This document shows, piece by piece, positions 30,251-38,627 of a DNA stretch of 64,000 nucleotides. Position 1 is the first letter of the stretch. Each line of letters starts with the position of its first letter. The position numbers were made by a program, and so were the translations under genes. The notes under the pieces are model-generated. The model ran no database searches. It was not told the origin of the DNA and saw nothing but the letters and a program-made list of their open reading frames with translations. The DNA comes from Stenotrophomonas maltophilia. GTDB lineage: Bacteria; Pseudomonadota; Gammaproteobacteria; Xanthomonadales; Xanthomonadaceae. The stretch lies in the NCBI RefSeq assembly GCF_023518235.1, contig NZ_CP090423.1, positions 4,543,001 to 4,607,000 on the forward strand, in the 5' to 3' direction.

Positions 30251-31900
30251 TCAACGCTCGCAGTTGGCGAACACGTCGCGGTCGCGTTCGTACAGCGCCG
30301 TCTTCACCTCCATCAGCCCCAGCACCGACGGGAACAGGTTGTCGTGGTCGGTATACGCCGCCGAGCGCTTGCGCACGCACTGCAGATCCAGCCCGCGACT
30401 GCTGGCGAAGCCCGGCGAGAACCACATCGTCATCGGCACCCGGGTCTGCTCGGCCGGGGCGATCGCATACGGCACACCGTGCAGGAACAGGCCCTTCTCG
30501 CCCAGCGACTCGCCGTGGTCGGACAGGTAGATCATCGCCGTGTCGTAATCCTGCATACCCTGCAGCGTGCCGATGGTCTTGGTCAGGAAGTGATCGGTAT
30601 ACAGCACCGCGTTGTCGTAGCTGTTGGTGATCTCTTCGCGCGAGCAGCGGCCGATGTCACGGGTGTCGCAGGTTGGCTTGAAGCGGGCGAAGGCAGCCGG
30701 ATAGCGCTCGAAATAGGCCGGGCCGTGGTTGCCCAGCTGGTGCAGCACCACCACGCGGTCACCGGGCCGGGCGCGCACCTGGGTGGCCAGATCCTGCAGC
30801 AGGATCTCGTCCATGCAACGACCGTCCGCGCACAGGCCCGGCGTGGTCGCATCGGACAGTGACTGGAAATCCAGGTTCTCGCACACGCCCTTGCAGCCGG
30901 ACTGGTTGTCACGCCACAGCGGCACGATGCCGGCGCGGTTCAGTACGTGCAGCAGCGACTGGTGCGCACGGATCTTCTTCTCGTCGTAGTCGTGGCGGCC
31001 CCACGGTGAGAACAGGCACGGCAGCGAGACCTCGGTGCTGGTGCCGCAGGAATGCATGTCCGGGAAATTGATCACGCTGGCCTGGGCCAGCTCCGGCGTG
31101 GTGTTGCGGCCGCCATTGAGGCCCCAGTTCTGCGCACGCACGGTCTCGCCCATCACGATCACCAGCAGGCGCGGCTTGCTGGCCGGCGCACGCGGGGTGG
31201 CCTTGGCATCGATGCCGATCGGGAGCTTCGGCGCGCGCTGCACCGGGTTGTCGCCACGCAGTGCGCGCGGCATGCCCAGCAGCACGTTGGCCGGTGTAGC
31301 CAGATAACGCACTTCGCGCTGATTGCGCATCAGCGCCGAGACGTCCTGGAACGAGATCAGCGCACCCCCCAGTGCGGTTACTGCGGCCACCACCAGGAAG
31401 CCGAGGCGCCACAGCAGACTACGGCCCCAGCTGCGGCGGCGCAGCTGCACCCGCCACAGCACCGCCATCGGCAGTACCGCCACAAGCAGCACCGGCCATA
31501 CCAGCGACACGGTCATCAGCTCGCGGCTTTCCTTGGGGTCGGTCGCCAGCACATTGCGCAGCATGTCCGCATCCAGATAGATGTGGTAGCGGCTCATGTA
31601 GTGCGCAGCGAATGCGGTCACCAGCAGCAACAGACTGATCACCACCTTGGCATTCCAGCGCCAGACCAGGATGCCGAGCAGCACGCCGTGCGCGCCCAGC
31701 AGCAGCAACAGCAGCGACAGCGCGTAGCGCAGGCTGCCCGGATGGCTGGCCATCGCGCTGTGCCAGAACAGACCGTTGCCGGCCACCGCAAAGAACAGGC
31801 TGGTCAGCGCGATCAGCGCTTCGGTGGACAACTGCGGCCGCCAGTGGCGGAGGTTGGCCAGCGCAGGAAAACGCGCGGGACGTTGGACCGATGCACTCAT
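30251..31900 (-). CDS. eptA: Phosphoethanolamine transferase, EptA family
   Basis: A 549-residue inner-membrane enzyme of the family that transfers phosphoethanolamine to lipid A. Five membrane helices (about 30-46, 56-80, 84-104, 130-150 and 165-185) precede a periplasmic sulfatase-like domain. E252 (VMGETVRAQNWG) and LSDHGESLGE are metal ligands, and T289 in CGTSTEVSLPC is the nucleophile. Paired cysteines stabilise the domain. The MCR colistin-resistance enzymes belong to the same family. The ATG at 31900 overlaps the PAP2 stop by ATGA, so translation is coupled. It is the last gene of a probable ArnT-like/PAP2/EptA unit. Confidence 0.93.
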   Translation of the reverse strand: MSASVQRPARFPALANLRHWRPQLSTEALIALTSLFFAVAGNGLFWHSAMASHPGSLRYALSLLLLLLGAHGVLLGILVWRWNAKVVISLLLLVTAFAAHYMSRYHIYLDADMLRNVLATDPKESRELMTVSLVWPVLLVAVLPMAVLWRVQLRRRSWGRSLLWRLGFLVVAAVTALGGALISFQDVSALMRNQREVRYLATPANVLLGMPRALRGDNPVQRAPKLPIGIDAKATPRAPASKPRLLVIVMGETVRAQNWGLNGGRNTTPELAQASVINFPDMHSCGTSTEVSLPCLFSPWGRHDYDEKKIRAHQSLLHVLNRAGIVPLWRDNQSGCKGVCENLDFQSLSDATTPGLCADGRCMDEILLQDLATQVRARPGDRVVVLHQLGNHGPAYFERYPAAFARFKPTCDTRDIGRCSREEITNSYDNAVLYTDHFLTKTIGTLQGMQDYDTAMIYLSDHGESLGEKGLFLHGVPYAIAPAEQTRVPMTMWFSPGFASSRGLDLQCVRKRSAAYTDHDNLFPSVLGLMEVKTALYERDRDVFANCER

Positions 31901-32664
31901 GCGTTTGCCTCCTGGCGGTGAGGACGGTCTGGCTGACGGTGGATCAGGACGCGTTTGACGATCAGGTACAGGCCCAGCGACAGCAGCCAACATATCAACA
32001 CGGTGGCAACGTCATGCGAAAGGAAATGGGCGCCCCGCAGCTGCTGGCTGATGCCGAACACCAGGCCGGTGCCCAGGCCGATACACAGCCCGACCCAGCG
32101 CCAGGACGGCCGCCACAGCAGCGCGAAGAAGTACAGGCAGAGCCAGGCGTAACCGGCACTGGCATGGCCGGCCGGGAAGCAGGCCTGTGCCTGCATGCCG
32201 GCAGGACGTGCGGTGAACAGACCGATGAAAGGCTGATGCCCGCCGTAGCGCAGCAGGTCCCAGGGGCATTCCATCGGCACCAGCGACTTCAGCAGGGAGA
32301 TCACGCCGGTGCCCAGGGCCATGGCAATCACGACATAAAGCAGCGCCCAGCGCAGCGTGGGATCGCGCCCCTTCCGCCAGTGATGGAAGCACAGCAGGAT
32401 CGCCACCAGTGCGGCGGCGGTGCTGAGCCACTTGCCGGCCTTGTGCACCACCGTGCGGGTGAGCCACGCATCCTGCAGCGCCCAGCGGCCCCCTTCGAGG
32501 CGGAACAGGTGATCGGCCACCCATTGGTCGCCGCCGAAACCCATCAGCAGGGTGAACACCGGCAGGGCGATCGCGACAGGCAGCCAGAGGTGAGTTACGG
32601 CAAATTTTGACGCCAGTGGCGATGTTGCAAGTGGCGCTACCGAATCAATGGGACGGACGGGCAT
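31897..32664 (-). CDS. PAP2-family lipid phosphatase
   Basis: A 255-residue membrane phosphatase with about six hydrophobic segments. The three PAP2 motifs are present in slightly modified form: K126 starting KSLVPMECPWD, PAGHASAG with catalytic H167, and R210 followed by GAHFLSHD with H217 and D218. Plausible substrates are lipid A phosphate or undecaprenyl pyrophosphate. Its coupling to eptA (four-base overlap) favours a role in lipid A or carrier-lipid turnover, an inference. The 111-base gap before it holds a 9-bp hairpin (32739-32766) without a T-run, so read-through from the ArnT-like gene is plausible. Confidence 0.87.
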   Translation of the reverse strand: MPVRPIDSVAPLATSPLASKFAVTHLWLPVAIALPVFTLLMGFGGDQWVADHLFRLEGGRWALQDAWLTRTVVHKAGKWLSTAAALVAILLCFHHWRKGRDPTLRWALLYVVIAMALGTGVISLLKSLVPMECPWDLLRYGGHQPFIGLFTARPAGMQAQACFPAGHASAGYAWLCLYFFALLWRPSWRWVGLCIGLGTGLVFGISQQLRGAHFLSHDVATVLICWLLSLGLYLIVKRVLIHRQPDRPHRQEANA

Positions 32665-32775
32665 GCTGGGCAGGGGCGGTTCGGGAATCCGCGCCCATGC
32701 TCGTCACCGGCATGTCGGAGAAGGGTCGGACACGCGTTCGCGCCGGGTTAAGGATTGCCCGGCGCGTGCCAACGT

Positions 32776-34479
32776 TCAGTCTTCTTCGGCGTTCGCACCG
32801 GCCCGTTCGGCGTGGCACTGCGCGTCCCAGGCCGTACCGGGAAGCAGTTGCCAACGATTCCTGTTGGCAACACCGATATCGATCACCTTGGTCGGATCCA
32901 CGCAGGGGCTCATTGCCTCGTCCAGCACCAGCAGCCAGCGCTTGTCAGGCGCCTCGGCCAGCCACGGGCCGGCGTCGTGCCATTGCTCGGCCCAGGGCCG
33001 CTTGAAACCGAACTCGCGTGCCGGGCGGTCGGCCTGCAGCAGGTTCTGCTCACGCCAGGCGACCAGCGCCAGCTCGGCGTCCGGGCCGATCCGCGCACCG
33101 ACCCGGCGCATCAACGCCGAGGCCGAGGCATAGGGGTCCAGCGCCGGGATCAGCACCAGGCCGTAGAGCATCCACAGCAGGCCGTGGGTCAGCAGCACCA
33201 GCGTCGCCGCACGACGCACCCGCAGCCAGACGATCAGGGTGGCCAGGGCGATGGCGAAGGTCAGCAGCCCATCGCCCAGCACCGGCAGCAGCGTGTCAGG
33301 CATCGCCCGCCGCTCCAGCTGCGCCAGCGCCCAGGGGTGCTCGGTCAACAGCATCACGCCCAGTGTGCCGGTGGCCAGCATCAGCATCACGCTGTAGCCG
33401 AACAGGTAGCGGCGTACGCACAGCCGGCGCAGCAGTCCGGGCAGCAGCGGCGCCACGGCCAACGCCATCGCCGGCAGCATCGGCAGCAGGTACACCTCGC
33501 GCTTGCCCGGGCTGGCGCTGAAGAACACCAGCACCAGCAGCGCCCAGCCCAGCAGCAGCCACTGGCGGCGGTCGCCACGGCGCAGGCGGCGCCACCAGGG
33601 CCTGAACAGCATCGGCAGCAGCAGGCTGCCCGGCAGCCACAGCGTGAGGACCACCTGCAGGTAGTACCAGACCGGTTGCCGGTGATGCCAGGCGTTGGCA
33701 TAACGGGTGCCGGTCTGCTTGAACAGCAGTTCATGCGCGTAGGCCTGCAGTTCGGCGCTGGGCGAGTGCAGCAGGGCCCAGCCCAGCGGCGCCAGCCACA
33801 CACCTACGCCGAGCAGGAAGGCCGGGATCAGCCACAACAGGGTGGCTGGATGCGGGCCCGCCACCGTGTAGCCGCGACGGCGCTGGTACAGCCACCAGCC
33901 GAACCAGGGCAGCACCATCAGCAGCGGCAGGAAGCCCACGCCCTTGGTGACCGTGCCGAGGCCGGCGGCGAAGCCGGCCAACCACAGGGCCGGCAGGTTG
34001 CGACGCTCGCACAGGTGTCGCAACAGTCCCCACAGGGCCACGGTGGTCATGCCCACCAGCACCATGTCGATCTGCGCACGCTTGGCCATCAGCCCGAACT
34101 GCAGGGTGCAGAACAGTGCGGCCAGGGCATAGACCGCGTGTCGTGGCGACCACAGCCGGCGCGCCAGGTCCGATACCAGCCACAGGCTGAGCAGGGCGCC
34201 CAGCAGCGAGGGCAGCAGGAACGACCATTGCCAGCTGCCCACCACCTCGTAGGCGGCGGCCTGCAGCCACATGAACACCGGCGGCTTCTCCGCATACAGC
34301 TCGATGCCCCGGTGCGGCAGCAGCCATTGCCCGCTTTCGACCATGGTGCGGGCGGCCAGCACGAAACGCGGCTCGTCCGGCGGCTGCGGTTGGCGCAGGC
34401 CGATACCGGCTGCCAACGCAGCGATGATCAGCAGCCACAACAGGGGCAGGCGCCAGCGGTGGGGCAGGGCTACGGGCAC
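32776..34479 (-). CDS. ArnT-like glycosyltransferase (GT83/PMT family)
   Basis: A 567-residue polytopic membrane protein. The first periplasmic loop has PPDEPRFVLAARTMVESG and, further on, LYAEKPPVFMWLQA. These match ArnT, which transfers aminoarabinose from undecaprenyl phosphate to lipid A; the D-E pair is the catalytic site. About 12 hydrophobic helices precede a C-terminal soluble domain. No aminoarabinose synthesis genes (arnA-D) are in the window, so the donor sugar is unknown. The frame is open to 34506, but GTG 34479 has GGAG six bases upstream and is chosen. It is divergent from a two-component system. Confidence 0.85.
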   Translation of the reverse strand: MPVALPHRWRLPLLWLLIIAALAAGIGLRQPQPPDEPRFVLAARTMVESGQWLLPHRGIELYAEKPPVFMWLQAAAYEVVGSWQWSFLLPSLLGALLSLWLVSDLARRLWSPRHAVYALAALFCTLQFGLMAKRAQIDMVLVGMTTVALWGLLRHLCERRNLPALWLAGFAAGLGTVTKGVGFLPLLMVLPWFGWWLYQRRRGYTVAGPHPATLLWLIPAFLLGVGVWLAPLGWALLHSPSAELQAYAHELLFKQTGTRYANAWHHRQPVWYYLQVVLTLWLPGSLLLPMLFRPWWRRLRRGDRRQWLLLGWALLVLVFFSASPGKREVYLLPMLPAMALAVAPLLPGLLRRLCVRRYLFGYSVMLMLATGTLGVMLLTEHPWALAQLERRAMPDTLLPVLGDGLLTFAIALATLIVWLRVRRAATLVLLTHGLLWMLYGLVLIPALDPYASASALMRRVGARIGPDAELALVAWREQNLLQADRPAREFGFKRPWAEQWHDAGPWLAEAPDKRWLLVLDEAMSPCVDPTKVIDIGVANRNRWQLLPGTAWDAQCHAERAGANAEED

Positions 34480-34610
34480 GGCAGGCTCCGGGAGCAAAAC
34501 GGCCACTCTGACGTGGCAGGGGTAGGAAAGGCGTCGGAACCGGCGCAGGGCGACCGCATTCCGACATGCGCAGCGCTACCATGGTACGAACTTCCGTGGA
34601 TGTTTCGTGC

Positions 34611-35324
34611 ATGCGTCTGTTGGTGATCGAGGACAACCGCCAGCTGGTGGCCAACCTGTTCGACTATTTCGAGTCGCGCGGGCATGTGCTGGACGTGGCC
34701 CCGGATGGCATCACCGGCCTGCACCTGGCCGGCAGTCATCCATACGATGCGGTGATCCTGGACTGGATGCTGCCGCGCATGGAGGGCCCGGAGGTGCTGC
34801 GCCGGCTGCGCGCCGAGCATGCCTCGGAGGTGCCGGTGATCATGCTCACCGCGCGCGACGAACTGCCGGACAAGATCGCCGGTTTCCGCGCCGGCGCCGA
34901 TGACTATCTGACCAAGCCGTTCGCCCTGCCGGAACTGGAAGTGCGGCTGGAGGCGCTGCTGTTGCGCGCGCAGGGCCGCAACCCGCGCAAGCGCCTGCAG
35001 GTGGGCGACCTGGTGCTGGACCTGGCAACCCTGGAAGCCCAGCGGGGCGGCCAGGTGCTGCACCTGTACCCGGCCTGCCGCAAGTTGCTGGAAGTGCTGA
35101 TGCGCGCCAGCCCCGGCGCGGTCACCCGCCAGCAGCTGGAATTCGCCCTGTGGGGCGACGAACCGCCGGACGGCGATCTGCTGCGTTCGCATGTCTACGA
35201 GCTGCGCCGCAGTGTCGACGGTCCGTTCGGCGAAAAGCTGATCCATACCCTGCCGCGGGTCGGCTATCGCCTGGCCGAGGCCACCCCCGGCGGTGCCGGC
35301 AAGGACGATGATGAAGGCGCGTAA
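34611..35324 (+). CDS. OmpR-family response regulator
   Basis: A 237-residue regulator. The receiver domain (1-115) has phospho-acceptor D51, T80 and K102. The winged-helix DNA-binding domain (about 130-228) ends in IHTLPRVGYRL. Its 3' end overlaps the sensor kinase gene by 14 bases. It starts 131 bases from the divergent ArnT-like gene, so it probably controls the envelope-modification unit, as PmrA or PhoP do elsewhere. No orthologue name can be fixed from sequence alone. The ATG at 34611 begins the receiver fold (MRLLVIEDN). Confidence 0.92.
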   Translation: MRLLVIEDNRQLVANLFDYFESRGHVLDVAPDGITGLHLAGSHPYDAVILDWMLPRMEGPEVLRRLRAEHASEVPVIMLTARDELPDKIAGFRAGADDYLTKPFALPELEVRLEALLLRAQGRNPRKRLQVGDLVLDLATLEAQRGGQVLHLYPACRKLLEVLMRASPGAVTRQQLEFALWGDEPPDGDLLRSHVYELRRSVDGPFGEKLIHTLPRVGYRLAEATPGGAGKDDDEGA

Positions 35325-36597
35325 GCCGGGGCCGCTGTATCGGCGCGTGGTGTGGTGGTTGCTGGGCTACCTGGCGCTGATTTCGCTGGCCGTGTTCAGT
35401 GTCGGCAACTATGTGCACGAGCACGCCGAACACGCCGCCTGGCGCGCGCTGCTCAATTCCGAGCTGGACAGCATCGTTGAGCACGTCGAACACGAGCCGC
35501 ACTACCGCTGGCAGGATTCGGACACGCTCAGCCTGTACCGCTTCGATGCAGTCAATCTGCCTGACAGCCTGCGCACGCTGCACCCGGGGCTGCATGACGG
35601 GGTGATGATCAAGGGACGGGAGACGGCGGTGATGGTGCGCGAGACCCGGTCCATGGGCCGCGTCGCGCTGGCGCTGGACATCTCCGACTTCCATGATCTG
35701 GAGCAGTTTGCCACGCGCTGGGTGATGCTGGCCGGGGTGATCATGATCTTCGTCACCGTGCTGATGGCGTCCTTCGGCATGGAACGCATGGTGCGCCCGT
35801 TGAGCCTGCTGGCACAGCGCATTGGGGCGCTGCGCCCCGGCGTGCAGGGGCAGCGCATCGAGGTCGATCCGCGTGGCAGTTCCGAGCTGCATACCATCGC
35901 CGATGCGCTGAACGACTATCTGGATCGCAACGAGCAGTTTGTCGAGCGCGAGCGGGTGTTCATCAGCACCGCCAGTCACGAACTGCGTACGCCGATCGCG
36001 GTGATGACCGGTGCGGCCGAGCTGGCACTGGAACAGCCGGGCCTGCCCGAGCGCGCGCGCCAGCAGGTGCAGCGGGTGCTGCGTACCGCGCAGAACGTGG
36101 AGCAGCTGATCGAGCTGCTGCTGGTGCTGGCACGTGATCCGGCGCGGCTGGCCGCACGCGCCGAGCGCATCGCACTGGACCAGCTGCTGCCGGAGATCGT
36201 CGACGACCATCGCCACCTGCTCGGCGACAAGGACCTGAGCATCGGCATCCACGCCGCGCCGGTGGATATCGTCGCACCGCTGGCGGTGGTGCAGGCGGCC
36301 ATCGGCAACCTGCTGCGCAATGCCATCGAGAACAGCGGGCGTGGCCATATCGAACTGCGGCTGAGCGCGTCGGCGGTGCTGACCCTGCAGGATCCTGGGC
36401 ATGGCATGAGCCCGGAGGAGATCGCCGCAATCCACGCGCGGATGGCCCGCGGCGAGCGCGCCGACCGTGGCGGCGGCATCGGCCTGGACCTGATCGCGCG
36501 GCTGTGCGAACACCTGGGCTGGACCCTGCAGCTGGATCCCTGCGAGCCGCGCGGCACGCGCGTTACCCTCGACTTCGGTGCTTCACGACCGGCCTGA
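35311..36597 (+). CDS. Sensor histidine kinase partner
   Basis: A 428-residue membrane kinase. TM1 is at about 12-32, the periplasmic sensor is about 100 residues long with many H, E and D residues, and TM2 is at about 137-156. HAMP follows, then HisKA with H223 in SHELRTPI, then an ATPase domain with N-box LLRNAIENS, DPGHGM and GGGIGLDL. It autophosphorylates and passes phosphate to the overlapping regulator. The histidine-rich sensor hints at a pH or metal signal, which is speculation. ATG 35311 rather than ATG 35308 is favoured by AAGGA spacing. A terminator is not obvious; a SMAG pair follows. Confidence 0.9.
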   Translation: MKARKPGPLYRRVVWWLLGYLALISLAVFSVGNYVHEHAEHAAWRALLNSELDSIVEHVEHEPHYRWQDSDTLSLYRFDAVNLPDSLRTLHPGLHDGVMIKGRETAVMVRETRSMGRVALALDISDFHDLEQFATRWVMLAGVIMIFVTVLMASFGMERMVRPLSLLAQRIGALRPGVQGQRIEVDPRGSSELHTIADALNDYLDRNEQFVERERVFISTASHELRTPIAVMTGAAELALEQPGLPERARQQVQRVLRTAQNVEQLIELLLVLARDPARLAARAERIALDQLLPEIVDDHRHLLGDKDLSIGIHAAPVDIVAPLAVVQAAIGNLLRNAIENSGRGHIELRLSASAVLTLQDPGHGMSPEEIAAIHARMARGERADRGGGIGLDLIARLCEHLGWTLQLDPCEPRGTRVTLDFGASRPA

Positions 36598-36628
36598 TCC
36601 GGCCGCCACCCCTGCCTGGAACGCTGCC

Positions 36629-36680
36629 CGTCGACCAAGGTCGACGCCTACCGGTAGATGGCCAGCTTGCTTGGCATGCC
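36629..36680. repeat. SMAG pair (one degenerate)
   Basis: 36629-36651 is an inverted-orientation unit (stem CGTCGACC/GGTCGACG, ending CCTAC). 36654-36680 starts with GTAG but its stem around GCCAGCTTGCTTGGC is imperfect. They separate the kinase gene from the convergent VOC gene. Confidence 0.65.
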
Positions 36681-36687
36681 GAACGCG

Positions 36688-37077
36688 TCACTGCCCGTTG
36701 GGTCGTGCCACATGCTGGTCGATCAGGATCACATTGCCATCCGGATCGGCCAGCTGCACATACCCGGGGCTGTGGCCGTCAGGGTCGGTGCGCACCGCCA
36801 GCTCGATGCCCCGGGCATCGAGTTCGGCCTGCAGCTCACGCACGTCCTGGAACTGGGGCAGTTCCTGCTTGTGCTGGTCCCAGCCCGGGTTGAAGGTCAG
36901 AAGGTTGCCTTCAAACATGCCCTGGAACAGGCCGATGACGATGCCGTTGTTGCGCATCACCAGCCAGTTCTGTGCCGGCTCGCCACCGGTCACCGAAAAC
37001 CCGAGGGCTTCGTAGAAGTCACGGGAGGCCTGGAGGTCCTTGACCGAGAGACTGACCGAGAAGGCACCAAGCTGCAT
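36688..37077 (-). CDS. Glyoxalase/bleomycin-resistance-type VOC protein
   Basis: A 129-residue protein with the two beta-alpha-beta-beta-beta modules of the VOC superfamily: [20 protein letters not shown] at the start and a second module ending in [18 protein letters not shown]. It resembles lactoylglutathione-lyase-related proteins of unknown substrate. The ATG at 37077 has TGGAG seven bases upstream. It is divergent from the DUF819 gene. An in-frame upstream extension crosses the divergent promoter region and is not accepted. Confidence 0.85.
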   Translation of the reverse strand: MQLGAFSVSLSVKDLQASRDFYEALGFSVTGGEPAQNWLVMRNNGIVIGLFQGMFEGNLLTFNPGWDQHKQELPQFQDVRELQAELDARGIELAVRTDPDGHSPGYVQLADPDGNVILIDQHVARPNGQ

Positions 37078-37148
37078 GGGACGGGCTCCAGGAAGGACAG
37101 CCGGCACTGCAGCATGACCCGGCGTGAAGACAATGTTAATCTCGGGAT

Positions 37149-37176
37149 GCGCCGCTTTAAGCGGCGCTTTTTTTTC
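37149..37176 (+). terminator. Hairpin with T8 run just upstream of the DUF819 gene
   Basis: The stem GCGCCGCT/AGCGGCGC with a three-base loop, followed by eight T. It ends 29 bases before the DUF819 start codon inside a divergent promoter region. It is therefore placed as a leader attenuator or as the end of a short transcript, not as the end of a known gene. Confidence 0.75.
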
Positions 37177-37204
37177 TCCGCTCTTTCGATCGACAGAGGA
37201 TCCC

Positions 37205-38455
37205 ATGCCGACCGAACCCGCTACCGCCCTGATCAGCAACGACATCGTTGGCCTGGGCCTGATTGCCGCCACCTTGGCCCTGATCTTCTGGGCCGCCAGT
37301 GGCCCGACCCCCTTGCTGAAGAAGATCTTTGCCTGGGTGCCGGCGCTGCTGCTGTGCTACTTCATCCCAGCCATCTACAACACCGCCGGTGTCATCGATG
37401 GCCACAACACCTCGCTCTACAACCCGGTTGCACGCGACGTGCTGCTGCCGGCCGCGCTGGTCCTGCTGACCCTGTCGATCGACCTCAAAGGGGTCATCAA
37501 GCTCGGCCCGAAGCTGCTGATCGTGTTCTGCGCCGGTACCGCCGGCATCATGCTCGGCGCCATTGTCTCGTTCCAGCTGATGAAGCTGATCCACCCGGAA
37601 ACCGTGGCCGGTGACACCTGGGCCGGCATGGCCGCATTGGCCGGCAGCTGGATCGGGGGTGGCGCCAACATGGTCGCGATGCGCGAAGTGTTCGGTACCG
37701 ATGCGACCACCTTCGGCCAGTTCGCCGTGGTCGATGTGGCCTGCGCCAGCCTGTGGATGGCGATCCTGCTGTTCCTGGCCAACCGCGCGCAGCAGATCGA
37801 TACCCGCAACGGGGCCGACACCCGTGCCATCGACGAGATGAAGGCGCGCATCAGTGCCTACGAGGCGCAGAACGCACGCATCCCCAGCATGACCGACCTG
37901 ATGGTGATCGTCGGCGTGGCCCTGGGCGGTGTCGGTCTGGCGCATGCGATCGCCGCGCCGCTGTCGGGCTGGTTCAAGGCCAACATCAGCTGGGCCAGCC
38001 AGTTCAGCCTGGACAGCCAGTTCGTGTGGGTGATCCTGCTGTCCACCGCGATGGGCCTGGGCCTGAGCTTCACCCGCGCGCGCCGGCTGGAAGCGGCCGG
38101 TGCCTCGCGGCTGGGCACGGTGTTCCTGTACTTCCTGATCGCCTGCATCGGCATGCAGATGAATCTGTTGTCGCTGCTGGATCGGCCGTGGCTGTTCCTG
38201 CTCGGTGCGATCTGGATGGCCACCCACGTGCTGGTGCTGTGGATCGTCGCCAAGCTGCTGCGTGCGCCGCTGTTCTTCTTCGCGATCGGTTCGCAGGGCA
38301 ACATCGGTGCGGCGGCGTCGGCACCGGTGGTGGCGGCGGCGTTCCATCCGACGCTGGCGCCGGTGGGCGTACTGCTCGGCACAGTGGGCTATGCCACCGG
38401 CACCGGGCTGGCCTATGTCACCGGCCTGATCCTGAAGTGGATGGCCGGCGCCTGA
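37205..38455 (+). CDS. DUF819-family membrane protein
   Basis: A 416-residue polytopic protein with about 11 hydrophobic helices. Glycine-rich segments ([21 protein letters not shown] and [19 protein letters not shown]) are typical of DUF819 (YjcL-like) proteins, which look like transporters of the sodium-symporter type and have no assigned substrate. A charged loop near the middle (about 195-225) separates two similar halves, suggesting an internal repeat. The ATG at 37205 follows AGGA. A terminator-like hairpin sits in its leader, and a SMAG-based terminator follows the gene. Confidence 0.85.
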   Translation: MPTEPATALISNDIVGLGLIAATLALIFWAASGPTPLLKKIFAWVPALLLCYFIPAIYNTAGVIDGHNTSLYNPVARDVLLPAALVLLTLSIDLKGVIKLGPKLLIVFCAGTAGIMLGAIVSFQLMKLIHPETVAGDTWAGMAALAGSWIGGGANMVAMREVFGTDATTFGQFAVVDVACASLWMAILLFLANRAQQIDTRNGADTRAIDEMKARISAYEAQNARIPSMTDLMVIVGVALGGVGLAHAIAAPLSGWFKANISWASQFSLDSQFVWVILLSTAMGLGLSFTRARRLEAAGASRLGTVFLYFLIACIGMQMNLLSLLDRPWLFLLGAIWMATHVLVLWIVAKLLRAPLFFFAIGSQGNIGAAASAPVVAAAFHPTLAPVGVLLGTVGYATGTGLAYVTGLILKWMAGA

Positions 38456-38485
38456 GGCCGTCGCCTTCGCGGAATCGCAGTCCGT

Positions 38486-38518
38486 GTAGAGCCGAGCCCA
38501 CGCTCGGCTCTTTTTTTT
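38486..38518 (+). terminator. SMAG palindrome followed by T8, acting as intrinsic terminator
   Basis: GTAG at 38486 opens a SMAG unit with the stem GAGCCGAGC/GCTCGGCTC (38489-38510), directly followed by eight T. The repeat itself is thus the terminator of the DUF819 gene. Confidence 0.85.
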
Positions 38519-38627
38519 GCCGGCCGCAGGTGGAACTGTGCGGTACATACCGGATCGTATGGTTTCCGCGTCGTAGCGTAGGCAGCTCCTGTCGCTCATC
38601 CGCAGCGACGTTGGCCTGGGGGCTGGG

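Noticed and set aside
32776..34654. Alternative upstream frame (to 34654) for the ArnT-like region on the minus strand
   Set aside because: It is a shifted frame with a Gly/Arg/Ala-rich translation and no membrane-helix pattern, overlapping the divergent regulator gene.
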